This document shows positions 1-11,066 of a stretch of DNA of 64,000 nucleotides, piece after piece. The notes under the pieces were generated by a model, which did not search any database, was not told where the DNA came from, and saw only the letters and a list, made by a program, of their open reading frames with translations. The stretch comes from Symsagittifera roscoffensis (lineage: Eukaryota; Xenacoelomorpha; Acoela; Convolutidae): positions 13,709,006 through 13,773,005 of the forward strand of contig NC_087063.1 in the NCBI RefSeq assembly GCF_963678635.1. Direction: 5' to 3'. Position 1 is the first letter of the stretch, and each line of letters opens with the position of its first letter. Position numbers and translations under genes: made by a program.

Positions 1-2531
1 AAGATTTTACTTATATTGTATTTATCTAAATATCTAGATATATTAATATATATATGTAACCAATACACATATAAAGACTTATACACGCTCACAAAGACTC
101 ATTTGTAAAAATTTACCAAGAAAGCGCGAGACAATACTTCAAAAACACTCAAAATTAGAGAAAAAAAAGACGAAACTAAACAAGACTGCTCGTATAACAG
201 GGCACACTCTTGATTGTTCGGACGGCACTTGAAGACCAAATTGAAAGTTTTTGTTTTCATTTTTTTTCTATTCATCCCCCACACACTAATGTACATTACA
301 AAGGGATATATTTAGCGTCATGAACCCTATTATTACGATCAAATGATTTCCCTCAGTATAATTTGCAATGCATTAAGAAGCCGCTGAGGTGTGCTACAAG
401 AACGTAATATATCGTGCGTTAATTACCCCAGATTGGCCAAATCAGTGTTTTTCAAACATCCAAAAAAATTTTAAAAAATAATCAGGTGAAAAAAACTTTG
501 AGCTCAAGAAAACACAATTTTTCAGATGACATGGAATAGTTCTCTCAAAACTGCTGAGTTAAAATTTCGAAAATTGACCTTATAAAAACAACCACCCGAT
601 GCAAAAATATTCCGCCTAAAATATTCTGCAAAAAATATTCCGCATAAAAATGTAATAATCAATTTAGATTTCGCGTTTGTAAGAAATGCATATTGTATAC
701 AGAATTAATTTTCAGAAATAATACATGCATGGTGAGGGCATTCTACGGTAGGTCACTTAGGGCTGGGGATGAGTGTACGGGTGATCCATATTAATGAACA
801 AAAAATTTATATCACGAGTGCATACAAATTCCAACAGTGTGCATCTATTTAACGTTTACCCGAGCGTGTGTTGCTGTAAGCACTACCCTAAATAAACCTT
901 GGTGCAATTTGAATTGCTCAATTTTAGCTCTTTGAAGAGTTCATCTATGATGCTGAAGGCGTTACACGAAACCGCGAGCTGACGTTCACACAAAAAATGC
1001 CTGTCACATCATTTCGATTGTGAAGTATATGGAAAAAAGCGATTACCATAAAAAACTGTTTGGTAAGCATTGTTTTCATCAAGTCGTCTAAAATAAAAAA
1101 TCATCTTGAAATTGTTTGAAACTCGAATAATACAAAAAATGGCAGTTTTTGTTACATGAAAAACTTAAACATCTTTTTGAATTTTTGTGAACGAAACAAT
1201 GCTATTCAAACTATTTTCATATGTCAAAGTTGGTGTAATTGTTTTTTCTAAAAAATACGAAACTGAACTTTTTGTTTTTTTTCTATCTCTCGCAAACTCA
1301 GTTCTGTGCTGAAACAACCATTCTAAGGAAAAAATTTGCATGAGCAATTAGCTTTTTTGTGTTTGTTGTCATACGAAGTTCCGGTTGAGCTTTTCATAAA
1401 CAAATCTAGAAAACACAAAAAAAGTGTTTCTTTTGTTTAAAAACAATAAGTTGCTTTTGTTCTTTATCTTAAATTGCATCTAAAAAATTTACGGATTAGA
1501 GTGAGTTTTTTTATCAATTGATATTTTCAACAATTAAAATGAGCTTTTTAAAGTAGAATTGTTCTAGCCAGTTACAAGTAAATACGTTCTGTGTGAAAGT
1601 CAAATCAATAACTTCATGGCAAGTCACTAAATGCAGTTTATCTGGATGACAACTGCCACTTAAATTTTGGTTAGAAATTTTTTGGTTATGTGGTTTCTTA
1701 CAAATTTTGAAAATTAAAATTACAAATTTTAATAATTAAGTAGGCCAATTTTTGTGGAAAATTGTGCCATTTTTTTGCAAATTTTTTCCCTAAACTTTTG
1801 ACATAAAAATTATAATTTATTTCTAGAGTGCAAAACAAAACATATCAAAAAATTGAAATTGTTTTAAATTTTTAATGACAAGCTTTTTTTCACATTATAT
1901 TTGAAGTTCATAAGGATATTTTGTCAAAGCAAGTTTTTATCCATTGCAAAAAATTATTCCAAACTGAAATCAGGCGAGCGAGCCAAATAGTCCCTATACG
2001 ACTCAAATTTGACTACTTTAAACTTTTATTGACCTTCACCGCTTAATATTTTTTTGAGTGATTCCATTGCCACTAACGATTATTCAGTTAGCTAAAATTT
2101 TCTCTAACTGAGTGAACGTAACAGCAATTTGTGTTGTTCTTAGATCACATCATTTAAATTGAACACCTGATCGGCTTGTTGAAATTATAATTTGAGTCAA
2201 AATATAATTTTTTCAATTTTCTTTTAAAAAATTAACAGTTTAACATAGATAAATTGAACCAAGTTTTTTGCGTGAAGCGACCTTTCGTAACAAGCGACAA
2301 CTCGTAACCTTAATTTAAGCTTCAAATCTTTCTATGCGCACTCTCGTGCTGCATATACGCTAATTTCTACTCGTGCAGCATGTAAGAGCAGTGGAGCGAA
2401 GAACAGTAAGCGTATTCTACTTGCCAACAACTAGTTAAGAAAAGTAGTTTGTGTCAAATTGCCTCCCTTTACGAATTTTTGCCTGTTACGAGTTGTCCCT
2501 CTATTAAATTATTGAACTAAAAATAATTAAC
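1..2531. other. AT-rich intergenic sequence, no gene recognised
   Basis: No credible coding region, RNA gene or clear repeat was found. The only ORFs are about 60-65 codons long (minus strand 99-296 and 1165-1347), fall in A/T homopolymer-rich sequence and resemble nothing I know. It lies 3' of the receptor gene that ends at 2,532. Confidence 0.6.
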
Positions 2532-3527
2532 TTATATAATTACAATATTATTGGGTTCGGGTATTCGTTGAAAGTGAAGTTTTTCTTTTACTGCTTCTCT
2601 AAACTCAAACCATGACCAACCATAAATGATTGGATTCAAGGCTGCATTCAAAAACGGCATGACTTCTGCAGTTTTACCGTACCAAGTTTGAAAAACTGTA
2701 TTGTTGACTAATTTGAAAACGTAGCCCTGCCAAATTATCTGTGTAGGTATCCAGCTCAGTAGGAAGACCAAAAGCAGAAGGCTTGTTCGAATGCTCATTG
2801 ACTTCAAAAATGTTTTAGCCGCATTATGTAGCTGATTGTTTTCTGATGAACGTATTGTATCACGTTTGATTCTATAATAATTTTTTGCTTCGAGTAGTTT
2901 TTTGAACAGCGAAAAGTAGCAAGCGAGCATGATACCCAAAGGTAAAATAACAACAAGAATTAGTTTCTCGATTCCGAGAAAATGTCTCAGAGTATCAGAT
3001 CTCCAGGTCAAATAACACGTTTGAGTTTCTCCATCAACATAATAGTTCCAGAGGTTGTTGTTCATAATAACAAAACCCAAAACCCACAAGAACAATAATG
3101 ACAGTCGTATTCGTAGTTTGGAGCCAAACAAAAATTGGTACCACTTGCAATCACTTTGACCTCCATAAAGGTCCAATGTGAGCCATACAAGATGCCATGC
3201 AGACGTTGCAGATAAAGAAAACGAGATGTAAGTGGAGAAAAAAACACAGCATGCAAAGTTGCCGAGAAAGCTAACAGGTACCTTGTACGTTGTCGGAACA
3301 TTCGTCAGCACTATAAGGGTCATGCTTACACCGGCATCGGCAAGCGCCATCGACTTTAAAATAGTTAAATGAGGCGTTTTTTGTTGAGAATACAAAATAA
3401 TGAGGACAAATGAGTTGTTCATAAAACCAAAAACTCCAAAAATCATCGACGGCCAGTATGTGTAGTCTTTTGAATAGGTTCCGGAGTAAATACTCCATCC
3501 ATTAAGATCACTACCGCTGCTGCTCAT
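2532..3527 (-). CDS. Intronless seven-transmembrane G-protein-coupled receptor, paralogue 1
   Basis: The 331-codon ORF starts at ATG (3,527) and needs no introns. Seven hydrophobic segments are visible at about residues 25-47, 55-78, 92-117, 141-160, 187-208, 246-268 and 285-304, the rhodopsin-class layout for a plasma-membrane receptor. Family landmarks: an Asn pair in TM1 (37-38), Asp64 in TM2, Cys93/94 at the top of TM3 with a partner Cys171 in loop 2, Pro196 in TM5, SWIP at 258-261 in TM6 and NPIIY at 298-302 in TM7, followed by an amphipathic helix-8-like FEFREAVKEKL. The DRY position reads Asp119-Leu120-Tyr121, so the usual arginine is missing. The same N-terminal PNGW/LNGW-type motif and the TM3 change occur in the paralogues at 20,525 and 44,440. 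Ligand and G-protein coupling cannot be read from sequence. A class A-like receptor is well supported; the subfamily is unknown. Confidence 0.9.
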   Translation of the reverse strand: MSSSGSDLNGWSIYSGTYSKDYTYWPSMIFGVFGFMNNSFVLIILYSQQKTPHLTILKSMALADAGVSMTLIVLTNVPTTYKVPVSFLGNFACCVFFSTYISFSLSATSAWHLVWLTLDLYGGQSDCKWYQFLFGSKLRIRLSLLFLWVLGFVIMNNNLWNYYVDGETQTCYLTWRSDTLRHFLGIEKLILVVILPLGIMLACYFSLFKKLLEAKNYYRIKRDTIRSSENNQLHNAAKTFLKSMSIRTSLLLLVFLLSWIPTQIIWQGYVFKLVNNTVFQTWYGKTAEVMPFLNAALNPIIYGWSWFEFREAVKEKLHFQRIPEPNNIVII

Positions 3528-4017
3528 ACTAAAAATGTAAACTGTTTATTACTTTATCAGAATTTTTTGGCGATGTGGTGATCGTTGTATGTAATAATTA
3601 TCATCAGAGAATATTCTCTAATCTCTCCCGCCAATGTTTAGTTGCTTGTCTGTATAATTTTATCGCAACCGACTTTGTTTTCATTTGATGGCTCTAAGTC
3701 TTATTGACAAAGAAGTTGCATAGCTTTGATAAGAGGATGAACAATCAATGTCAAAGTTAAAAACTATGATAAAAACCCCACAAATAGAGTTTAATTTATC
3801 TCTGAGCTTTCGTAGTGAAATATTCAAAGTTGGAATTTGACCGTGCGGAGCAATTTAGGGTGAGGATTTTGGTTAATCTTAAATTTAAGTTGGTTAACTA
3901 ATTTCAGGGCATCATCAAGGAACAAACTAAACTGTTCAGGCTTGTAATAGGCTGCTTATCCGATACTCATGTATAAAGTATATACGACTGGATTCAACAT
4001 CAACAAGTGTAGCAAGA
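3528..4017. other. Upstream flank of receptor 1, no gene
   Basis: About 490 bases lie between the receptor start codon and the first repeat boundary. They are AT-rich with no ORF of note. The receptor promoter should lie here (inference), but I could not support a TATA box or another specific site. Confidence 0.4.
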
Positions 4018-4092
4018 CCCCGGGTCGAGTCGCAGACTCATGTCCAGACTTTTGAGACAAACTTTTGGCATTTCAATATTTGCCAGACCGAA

Positions 4093-5650
4093 TTTAGGCC
4101 TGTCCAGATTTTCTCGACCGAATTTTGTCATTTCCCAACTTTCGAGACCACATGATCCATTGCGACTTTCGCGACCAAGAAAAAAATCGTCTCCGAGCGG
4201 CGACAGCACGAATTTTGTGACCAAGGTGGAGGCGATGAAAATCAGGAAAATCAGGATTTCACGAAGGCCTGTACATAGATCATCCATCCCTTAGCACACT
4301 CTTTAGACTACGTTTTCTGGTGAAATCTTGGAATTTCCGAGGCCCATATAAATTTCAGCCGAAGCAAAGTAGCTAAATCATAAGGCAGTTCCAAGTTGTA
4401 AGCTGATTTTTTGACGTTTTTACTCATATATAAAAAAATCTATTTTATGCGCATCCCGGGACACAAAGTAGCAACGAAAAATTCTACATTTTCAGATCGT
4501 TTTAGCTGATTTTGCAGTAACTTGGTAATTGGATTACCCTTACAATTTGAGACCATATTTAGGGAATCTTCTATAGATTTAAGGAACCTACAAGCTCCAA
4601 ACGATGCCAGTTTTCAGAAAAATCTGCTGTTTGCGTACCTGGGTCGCGATTGTCGAAAAATCAGTCGCTGCATGTTCGAAAAACTAGTCGCGGCATGGTC
4701 GAAAAAATAATCGCGGCATGGGCCATCGTGGCAGGATTTGAGAAGGCGCTGAGCCTTTCGCGGACAGGCTCTGAATGTGGAAACGGCCTAAATGCAGGTG
4801 CTTCAATGCTTAAAAAGTTTGATTGATCAAAGCTGCTCTAGTTTCCTAGCAAAACTATTCTATCTCTGATAATTATCACTATATTGTGCAGTTCATGTGA
4901 CGAATTAGTAGCCATGAACACGCAGTTTTATCGCCGAAAAATTGTTCGTTCGAATTTTTTCGTAACAAATTTAACCCTGGTCGAACTAGTCAACCTACAA
5001 TTGCGAAATCGAAATTGATCGAAACAAATAAATATATGATTCGGTCGAACTTGGCGGAACAATAGAAAAATTTGATCTAGCCGGTCTAAACATATCTGTT
5101 TTGACCGACCTTAAGTGAAACATAGATACTTTTGGTGAACCGTTCGAAGCATATCTGGCTTGGGCGACCTTGGTCGAAACATAGATGTTTTTCGTCGCGC
5201 CGGTCGAAACATAGGCGTTTTTGGTCGCGCCGGTCGAAATAAAGTCAAAAGCTAGGCCCAGAAAAGAGAGATAGACAGAAAGAAAGAGAAGAAAAAAGTT
5301 TTTCAGTTGGTTGCTTAGCTGCTTTGAATTCTTTCCAAGCAAACGTTTTTCTCCAGTCGTTTTCTTCCCGGTCGGTCGCGGTTAACTTTTCTTTGGTCGC
5401 GCCGGTTGCAGTTAACGTTCCTTCGGTCGCGCAGGTGGCAGTTAATTTTGCTTCGTTCGCGCCGATCGCATTTAACTTTCCTTCGGTCTCTCCGGTCGCG
5501 GTTAACTTTCCTTCGGTCGCGCCGGTCGCGGTAAATTTTTCCTCGGTCGCGCCGATCGCGCTTAACTTTCCTTCGGTTGCTCCGGTCGCGGTTATCTATT
5601 CTTTGCTCGCGCCGGTCGCAATTAACTTACCTTCAGTTCTGCCGATCGCA
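4093..5650 (+). repeat. Left inverted arm of the foldback-like element
   Basis: About 1.55 kb, reverse-complementary to 8,866-10,413. It begins near an aggcctgtcc block with its partner at 10,400. Most of it is short tandem units around the themes GGTCGC, GACCGAA and TCGAAAA. ORFs inside it reflect unit lengths divisible by three rather than genes. Confidence 0.75.
5365..5650 (+). repeat. 30-bp minisatellite, about 10 units
   Basis: Near-exact 30-bp units of the type gcgccggtcgcggttaactt plus ten bases. Ten codons fit one unit, so a frame stays open and would encode decapeptide repeats rich in P-V-A-V-N. The reverse-complement array is at 8,868-9,170. Confidence 0.85.
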
Positions 5651-5698
5651 GTTAACGTTCTGAAACTAGTTGGGCAATTTAATCGATTAAGGAAACCA

Positions 5699-5860
5699 TT
5701 TAGCCGTTCGTTTTCAGTAACAGATCTACAAAAAGCAGCTTTAGTTTTACCAGTGAAACCCATAATTACCACGTAGCTTGTCCCAATCAGGTAAAACATT
5801 ATTAATATTAATAACAATCTTCTTGCTATGCAAGGGTGGTTAGATATTAGGATCTGAATA
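5699..5860 (-). other. Coding-like fragment with one hydrophobic segment, repeated at 11,067-11,230
   Basis: On the minus strand a frame reads through a hydrophobic stretch (LLLILIMFYLIG) into GFTGKTKAAFCRSVTE in both duplicated copies. It has no clear start and I recognise no family. It could be a captured exon or chance. Confidence 0.15.
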
Positions 5861-6239
5861 TTTACGTGCTTAAACCTTGGCTCAAATCAAAGTTTCGTTG
5901 AGAATGTACAATAAGGTTGGATTGCGTTGAGAGAAGACCAAGGAGAAAAACGAAATTCATTCAGCATTAGTGGTTTCATTGAGGCTCGGACAGAGGGAAA
6001 CAGAGAAACTTCTAAGGGAAATGGGAAAAAGGAGCAGAGGCTGATGGCAATTGATGGTAGCTTGTTGAGCTTAAGATAGTGGAGAAACTTGCAGAGCTCC
6101 GGGATCTTGTGGAACTCTAGAAACTTGTAGAACCAGTGGAGCTCGAAGCTATGTAACAGCTCTTTAAACTTCTGAAGCTGGCAGTTTTCTCGGAGCTAGT
6201 GGAGCAGAAGTTGTGATTGGAGGTTTTCTTGCTGTAAAA

Positions 6240-6362
6240 ATGGAAAAACATCAAGCTGAAGCACAAGAAGACACCAGAGGAAGTCATATATCGGCGCTGT
6301 CACCAGAAGAGTGGTTCCCATTTTTGACGCAGGACAATATTGAGTCAGCTGGGTCAGATTAG
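6240..6362 (+). CDS. Small ORF (40 aa), conserved in the second copy
   Basis: An ATG-initiated 40-codon frame, MEKHQAEAQEDTRGSHISAL and on. The duplicate at 11,595-11,714 has the same frame with an in-frame 3-bp deletion and a few substitutions. No family is recognised. Retention of the frame is suggestive, but two close copies are weak evidence. Confidence 0.2.
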   Translation: MEKHQAEAQEDTRGSHISALSPEEWFPFLTQDNIESAGSD

Positions 6363-6381
6363 TTGAACCACAAAATTACAC

Positions 6382-6516
6382 ATGGATAGACAAATGAATT
6401 AGAGGACAAAGATAAGCGGAGTTGTGCGCAAACGTGGAAGAAGACCCAGTGTTTATGGAACTCGCGGAAGAAAAATAACAAGGCAGAGGAAACCGGGATC
6501 CCTATGTGTATAAACA
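6382..6516 (+). pseudogene. Basic AT-hook-like small ORF, interrupted copy
   Basis: This corresponds to the intact 44-codon ORF at 11,734-11,868. Here a TAG at 6,400-6,402 stops the frame after six codons; the rest of the basic frame, including KRGRRPS and RGRKI, stays readable. Confidence 0.2.
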
Positions 6517-6838
6517 CCTATGTGAAGAGTCTACTCTAATGCGGGGGCTGTCGGAGAAAGACTATTGGAGAAAACATCGAAGCAAGATGCCACAGTTTCC
6601 GTGCGAAGGGTGTGACAGTGAGAAATCGATAAGAGGAGAAGACAACAAGTCATTCGCAATCCCCGAGATGGTCGTTGAGGTCAGTGAAATGAAAGTTTTT
6701 GTCGCCGGGATGGGAATTTTGGGGCGCAGAAAACAGTCAGCGAACGACTACCGAACAACTACTGACTTTAAAACTAAACCCAGAGTGCTGATAGCTATTG
6801 TATTCAATTACAATTTATATACTTATTTTGCGATTTAA
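6506..6838 (+). CDS. Unidentified ORF (110 aa) inside the element
   Basis: The frame has no clear ATG (it opens at GTG) and contains a C-E-G-C-D pair and a charged middle, with SEKDYWRKHRSK near residue 20. The duplicate at 11,858-12,315 has the same content split over two frames by a small indel, so the reading frame is not maintained. I do not recognise it. The region is GC-richer than its surroundings, so it may be captured exonic sequence. Confidence 0.2.
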   Translation: MYKHLCEESTLMRGLSEKDYWRKHRSKMPQFPCEGCDSEKSIRGEDNKSFAIPEMVVEVSEMKVFVAGMGILGRRKQSANDYRTTTDFKTKPRVLIAIVFNYNLYTYFAI

Positions 6839-7193
6839 CAGAATTTTTTTTCCGCAACCCTAACAGATGGTTTGATTGTTATTTTGTAATGAAAAACAAT
6901 TTCAAGAAGAACAAAATACAAGGACAAGAAAAAGCAGGAAAGAGAGAGAGAGTTAATTTTTAAGCCGAGCGCTTACAAATAACTTGCCATGACAAAATCA
7001 GATTCTGTTCTCGCGAGCGCTTACAAAGTTTTAAACCGAGAGCTTACAAGTACAAATAACTTGCCGTGACAAAAACTGTTTCTGTTTTTGGGCTCATACT
7101 TGTATATACTTGTATTGCTTGATTTCAGCAAAAAAAATGAACTTTTTTCACGTTTTGTTCTTTTTCTCTGTAATTATTTAGGATACAGGGTTG

Positions 7194-7390
7194 AAACTTT
7201 GACAAAAGTTAGATGAATTGTTTTGAAAGGGCTTAATGAGAAATCTTATTTTGAAGGCGTAAATTAGTCAACATATCATAACTAGTTTTAGAGGTGTTCT
7301 TGCTGTGGAAACAACCTCACAAACAATATGAGGAATCTGAATTTTTGGGCTCAAATTAGCTCTTTGGGAAGCTGATGGGCTTCACTTACT
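7194..7390 (+). repeat. Nested inverted repeat, left half
   Basis: About 190 bases are reverse-complementary to 7,719-7,905. Examples: gaaagggcttaatgagaaat against atttctcattaagccctttc, and the gaggtgttcttgctg block against cagcaagaacacctt. About 330 bases separate the halves. The duplicate has the same structure. Confidence 0.8.
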
Positions 7391-7718
7391 CATTTTGCTA
7401 CCTAAAAACGAGACATAACAAAATTAACAGAGTGGCTAGGTCCGGCGTAAAAACGGCTAAAATTTTGCCGCGCTGATGATCGATTTTGGTCAACAAAAAG
7501 CCATTCCAGCAAATACTTCGGAAAATTAATGCTCCATTCTAAGCTCAGAAGACTCATTAACAGTTGTGTTGCATGTAAATTTTGTCTAACTTTCTGGTGT
7601 ACGCTCCCAAGAATTTTTAGTGCCTGTGTCGTTAAAACATATATGACTGTTTCTCGATGCTGGACCTAGTAATTCCGTTAATTCAGTGATTTGTCATTTT
7701 ATGGTAACATATTGAGTA

Positions 7719-7905
7719 AGTCAAGCTCTCAGCTTCCCAAAAAACTAAATTGAGCCCAAAATTCAAATCCCTCATATTGTTTGTGAGATTGTTTCCTCAG
7801 CAAGAACACCTTTGAGACTAGTTATGATATCTTGACTAATTTACGGCTCCAAAACAAGATTTCTCATTAAGCCCTTTCAAAAAGGTTCATCTAAATTTTG
7901 CAACT
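7719..7905 (-). repeat. Nested inverted repeat, right half
   Basis: Partner of 7,194-7,390. Together they could fold into a stem of about 190 bp inside the larger inverted arms. Confidence 0.8.
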
Positions 7906-7914
7906 CCTCTAGCC

Positions 7915-8065
7915 ACACTGCGCGGCCTATGTTGCGACATTGAGAGACCCATGTTTTGACTTTGCGAGGCCCATAATGTGACTTTGCTCGACTCATGTTG
8001 CGACTTTGAGAGACCCCGGTTTTGACTTTGCGAGACCCATAATGAGAATTTGCTCAACTCATGTT
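7915..8065 (+). repeat. ~22-bp minisatellite with ~66-bp higher-order period
   Basis: Units of the type catgttgcgactttgagagacc alternate through three variants and then repeat, giving a trimeric higher-order unit. The same array is at 13,266-13,416 in the second copy. Confidence 0.7.
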
Positions 8066-8865
8066 GCAGCTTTGCGCAAATCAAACCTTCTCTGGGAATA
8101 TATTATTTAGGTAGCAAATTTCCATTTAGGCGACTCATTTTGGTCGGAACCTTGCCGTTGTTACGACAATTCCCTTAAGTTTTTTCTTGCAATTTGTTGT
8201 AATTTTCTCCTTAGGGTAGGACTCATGTTTCATAAAACAAAACCGTAGGAAAATAGAGTAAAACCAGCGGTACATTGGATCTTATACCCAATATTTTGTT
8301 TGTTTCCAGGTTTCTAATGTATGGTATTTTGTTTTCAGGGTATCTCTTGCTTGCTCACTGGTAGCTAATATGGCAGGGAAAGTATTTTGTTTTCGGACAC
8401 AAAAAAATTCTGTAAACTCCTGTTGAAACCATTTTTTTTAGCTTCCAGTCAGGTTTGTAGGCACTTGCCGATTTTAGTTTTTGCCTAAAAAATCTTGAGA
8501 TGTTATCCATGGTTCACAGCAAATTTTTTTAAAACCAGCCCTGGTCTCTTAGACAGATCCAGGAAAGACAGGGCAAGCCTTGCAATAATTTGATCTGTTT
8601 CCCCCGCAGGCCTGGCTCCAGGGATGGACTTCCATGGACAGGCAACCCGGCAAAACTTATCGATTGTTTCGTCTACATTGAACACCAACGCTACAAAGAA
8701 CACCCTATCACTATTCACATATATCACTATATACGCAATACGGTCGCGACCAAACGTTGGCATTTCCAGCCTGCGGCCGCAGCCGAAATTAGCTTTTTTT
8801 TTCAGATCATCGCGACCAAAACTTCGTATTTCCAGACTTTGTGGACCAAAGCAAGGTTTCCTTGA

Positions 8866-10413
8866 CCGGCGCCACCAAAGAAATTTCAACCGCGACCGGC
8901 GCGACCAAAAAATGTCAACCGCGACCGGCAGGACCGAAGGAAAATTGACTGCGACCGGCCAGACCGACGGAAAGTTAACCGCAACCGGAGCGACCGAAGG
9001 AAAGTTAAACGCTATCGGCGGGACCGAAGGAACGTTAACTGCGACCGGCAGAACTGAAAGAAAGTTAATTGCGACAGGCGCGACCAAAGAATAGTTAACT
9101 TCGACCGGCTCGACCAAAGGAAAGTTAACCGCGGCCGGAGTGACCGAAGGAAAGTTAACTGCAACCGGGAAAAACGACTGGAGACAAACGTTTGCTCGGA
9201 AAGAATTCGAAGCAGTATACAATCAACTGAAGAATTTTTTTTCTCTCTTTCTATCTATCTCTCTCTTCCGGGCCTAGTTTTTGTCTTTATGATTCGACCG
9301 GCGCGACCAAAAACATCTATGTTTCGACCAAGGTGTACCAAAATATTTATGTTTCATTTAAGGTCGGTCAAGCCAGATATGTTTGGACGGCCATGATCAA
9401 ATTTTTCTATTGTTCTGCCAAATTAGACCGAACCATATATTTTTTTGTTTCGATCAAGCTCGACTTCGCAATTGTAGTTTGACTAGCTCGACAAGGGTTA
9501 AATTTGTTACGAAAAAATTCGAACGAACAATTTTTCGGCGATAAAACTGCGTGTTCATGGCTACTAATTTGTCACATGAACTGCACAATATAGTGATAAT
9601 TATCAGAGATAGAATAGTTTTGCTAGGAAACTAGAGCAGCTTTGATCAATCAAACTTTTGACATATTGAAGCACATGCATTTCGGCCGTTTTCACATTCA
9701 GAGCCTGTCCGCGAAAGGCTCAGTGCCTGCTCAAATCCTGCCCCGATGGCTCATGCCGCGATTAATTTTTCGACTTTGCCGCGAATAATTTTTCTAACAT
9801 GCAGGAACTGATTTTTCGACAGTCGCGACCGAGGTACGCAATTTGCAGAATTTTCTGAAAACTGGCAACGTTGGATGCTTGTAGGTTCCTTAAATCTATA
9901 GAAGATTCCCTAAATATGGTCTCAAATTATAAGGGTAATCCAATTACCAAGTTACTGCAAAATCAACATAAAATATCTGGAAATATAGAATTTTTTTTTG
10001 CTACTTTGTGTCCCGGGATGCTCATTAAATAGATTTTTTTATATAGGAGTAAAAACGTCAAAAAATGAGGTTGCAACTTGGAACTGCCTGATGATTTAGC
10101 TATTTTGCTTCAGCTGAAATTTATATGGGCCTCCCAAAATCCATGATTTCACGAGAAAACGTAGTCAAAAGAGTTTGCTAAGGGATGGATGTTCTATGTA
10201 CAGGCCTTCGCGAAATCCTGAAACGGCAATTTTTAGTCGAGCCAGCTGTTGGTTTTTCCTGATTTGCATCGTCTCAACCTTGGTCACAAAATTCGCGCTA
10301 TCGCCGCTCGGAGACGATTTTTTTCGTGGTCGCGAAAGTCGCAATTGATCATGTGGTCTCGAAAGTTGGGAAATGACAAAATTCGGTCGAGAAAATCTGG
10401 ACCGGCCTAATTT
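8866..10413 (-). repeat. Right inverted arm of the foldback-like element
   Basis: Reverse complement of 4,093-5,650 with scattered substitutions and indels. Inner end in the 30-bp array, outer end at aaaatctggaccggcct. Confidence 0.75.
8868..9170 (-). repeat. 30-bp minisatellite in the right arm
   Basis: About ten units of the type gaccggcgcgaccgaaggaa plus ten bases, reverse-complementary to 5,365-5,650. Both strands stay open for long stretches because the unit is 30 bp. I do not call these genes. Confidence 0.85.
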
Positions 10414-10445
10414 GCATGTAAATTTTGTCTACTTTTCTGGTGTAC

Positions 10446-11066
10446 GCTCCCAACAATTTCTGGCGGTCTTTCATAATTGATATAACAAAAGTAACAAACT
10501 TTTATTTTTTGGCAAAATTTATTAATGATGATTATATTATATTTTTGAATTTTCAAATTATCAGACATTGATCAAGGCGTACATTAACACCCCATACAAA
10601 ATAAAAAGGAATTTTCAGCGTTTTTGAAAAAACAAAATTAAGTGAAAAGAAAGTAAAAGCCAATTTTATCGTATCCAGGACTACGTTATGCACACAAAAT
10701 ATTAAATTTTGCATGCAAATTTTTTTTTTCGAAAAATGTTTGTTTGCGTACGAAAATCGATTCGCGGTTGAAAAAAAAACAAAAAAAATGTTGGGCCAAA
10801 TTTTCAAAAAAATGCCAGTCATACAATTTCCATATATGGGAATTGTATGATAAGCATTTTTTTCAAAAAACGAAAACCTCAGTTTTTTATCACCAGATTC
10901 TTTTATTAGAATCAAACAGCCACAGAAAAGAGTTTATACCAGTTTTCAACCATTTTTTCAACCATTCCAGAAATTGTATGAAAATTGTATGACAAGCATT
11001 TTCCCACACAATTGATGTATGGAATTGTATGATAAGCATTTTCGGTGTATGGAGGTCAACCCGGGT
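10446..11066. mobile_element. 5'-truncated copy of the ACCCGGG-ended element
   Basis: From about 10,460 the sequence parallels 45,977-46,934: the tcagacattgatcaag block, the cagcgtttttgaaaaaa block and the gaattgtatgataagcattt hairpins. It ends in ggtcaacccgggt at 11,066. The left terminus is missing where it joins the end of the foldback arm. No coding capacity is seen. Confidence 0.6.

Larger units (their letters stand above)
4018..10445. mobile_element. Composite foldback-like element with long minisatellite-bearing inverted arms (copy 1)
   Basis: Sequence from about 4,093 to 5,650 returns in reverse complement at about 10,413 to 8,866. Matching blocks include the CCCGGG-containing block at 4,452 against 10,012, and the block near 5,330 against 9,190. 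The arms enclose about 3.2 kb with small ORFs, a nested inverted repeat and another minisatellite. Long tandem-repeat-bearing inverted arms are the hallmark of foldback-type transposons (known of that class), and no transposase gene is visible inside. The left edge is set at a CCCGGGT (4,018) that recurs at other element ends in this window. The right edge carries a ~50-bp piece also present internally at 7,572. No target-site duplication was resolved. A large palindromic segmental duplication is the alternative reading. Confidence 0.6.
5699..10445 (+). repeat. Directly repeated unit, copy 1 (interior plus right arm)
   Basis: From tagccgttcg at 5,699 to about 10,445 the sequence is repeated at 11,067-15,795, offset about 5.36 kb, with few substitutions and small indels. 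A third partial copy starts at 15,796. The near identity indicates recent tandem duplication. Confidence 0.9.

Noticed and set aside
2532-3527. Overlapping minus-strand ORFs at 3,062-3,301 and 3,271-3,498, and similar shadows in the other receptors
   Set aside because: Out-of-frame shadows of the receptor coding sequence.
5324-5776. 150-codon plus-strand ORF with PVAVNFPSVA decapeptides
   Set aside because: An artefact of a 30-bp minisatellite; the unit length keeps frames open, and the reverse-complement array makes matching ORFs elsewhere.
8503-9222. 239-codon minus-strand ORF
   Set aside because: Its N-terminal half is the 30-bp array and the rest lies in the inverted arm; an overlapping plus-strand ORF is equally open. 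The second copy is broken at 14,466.
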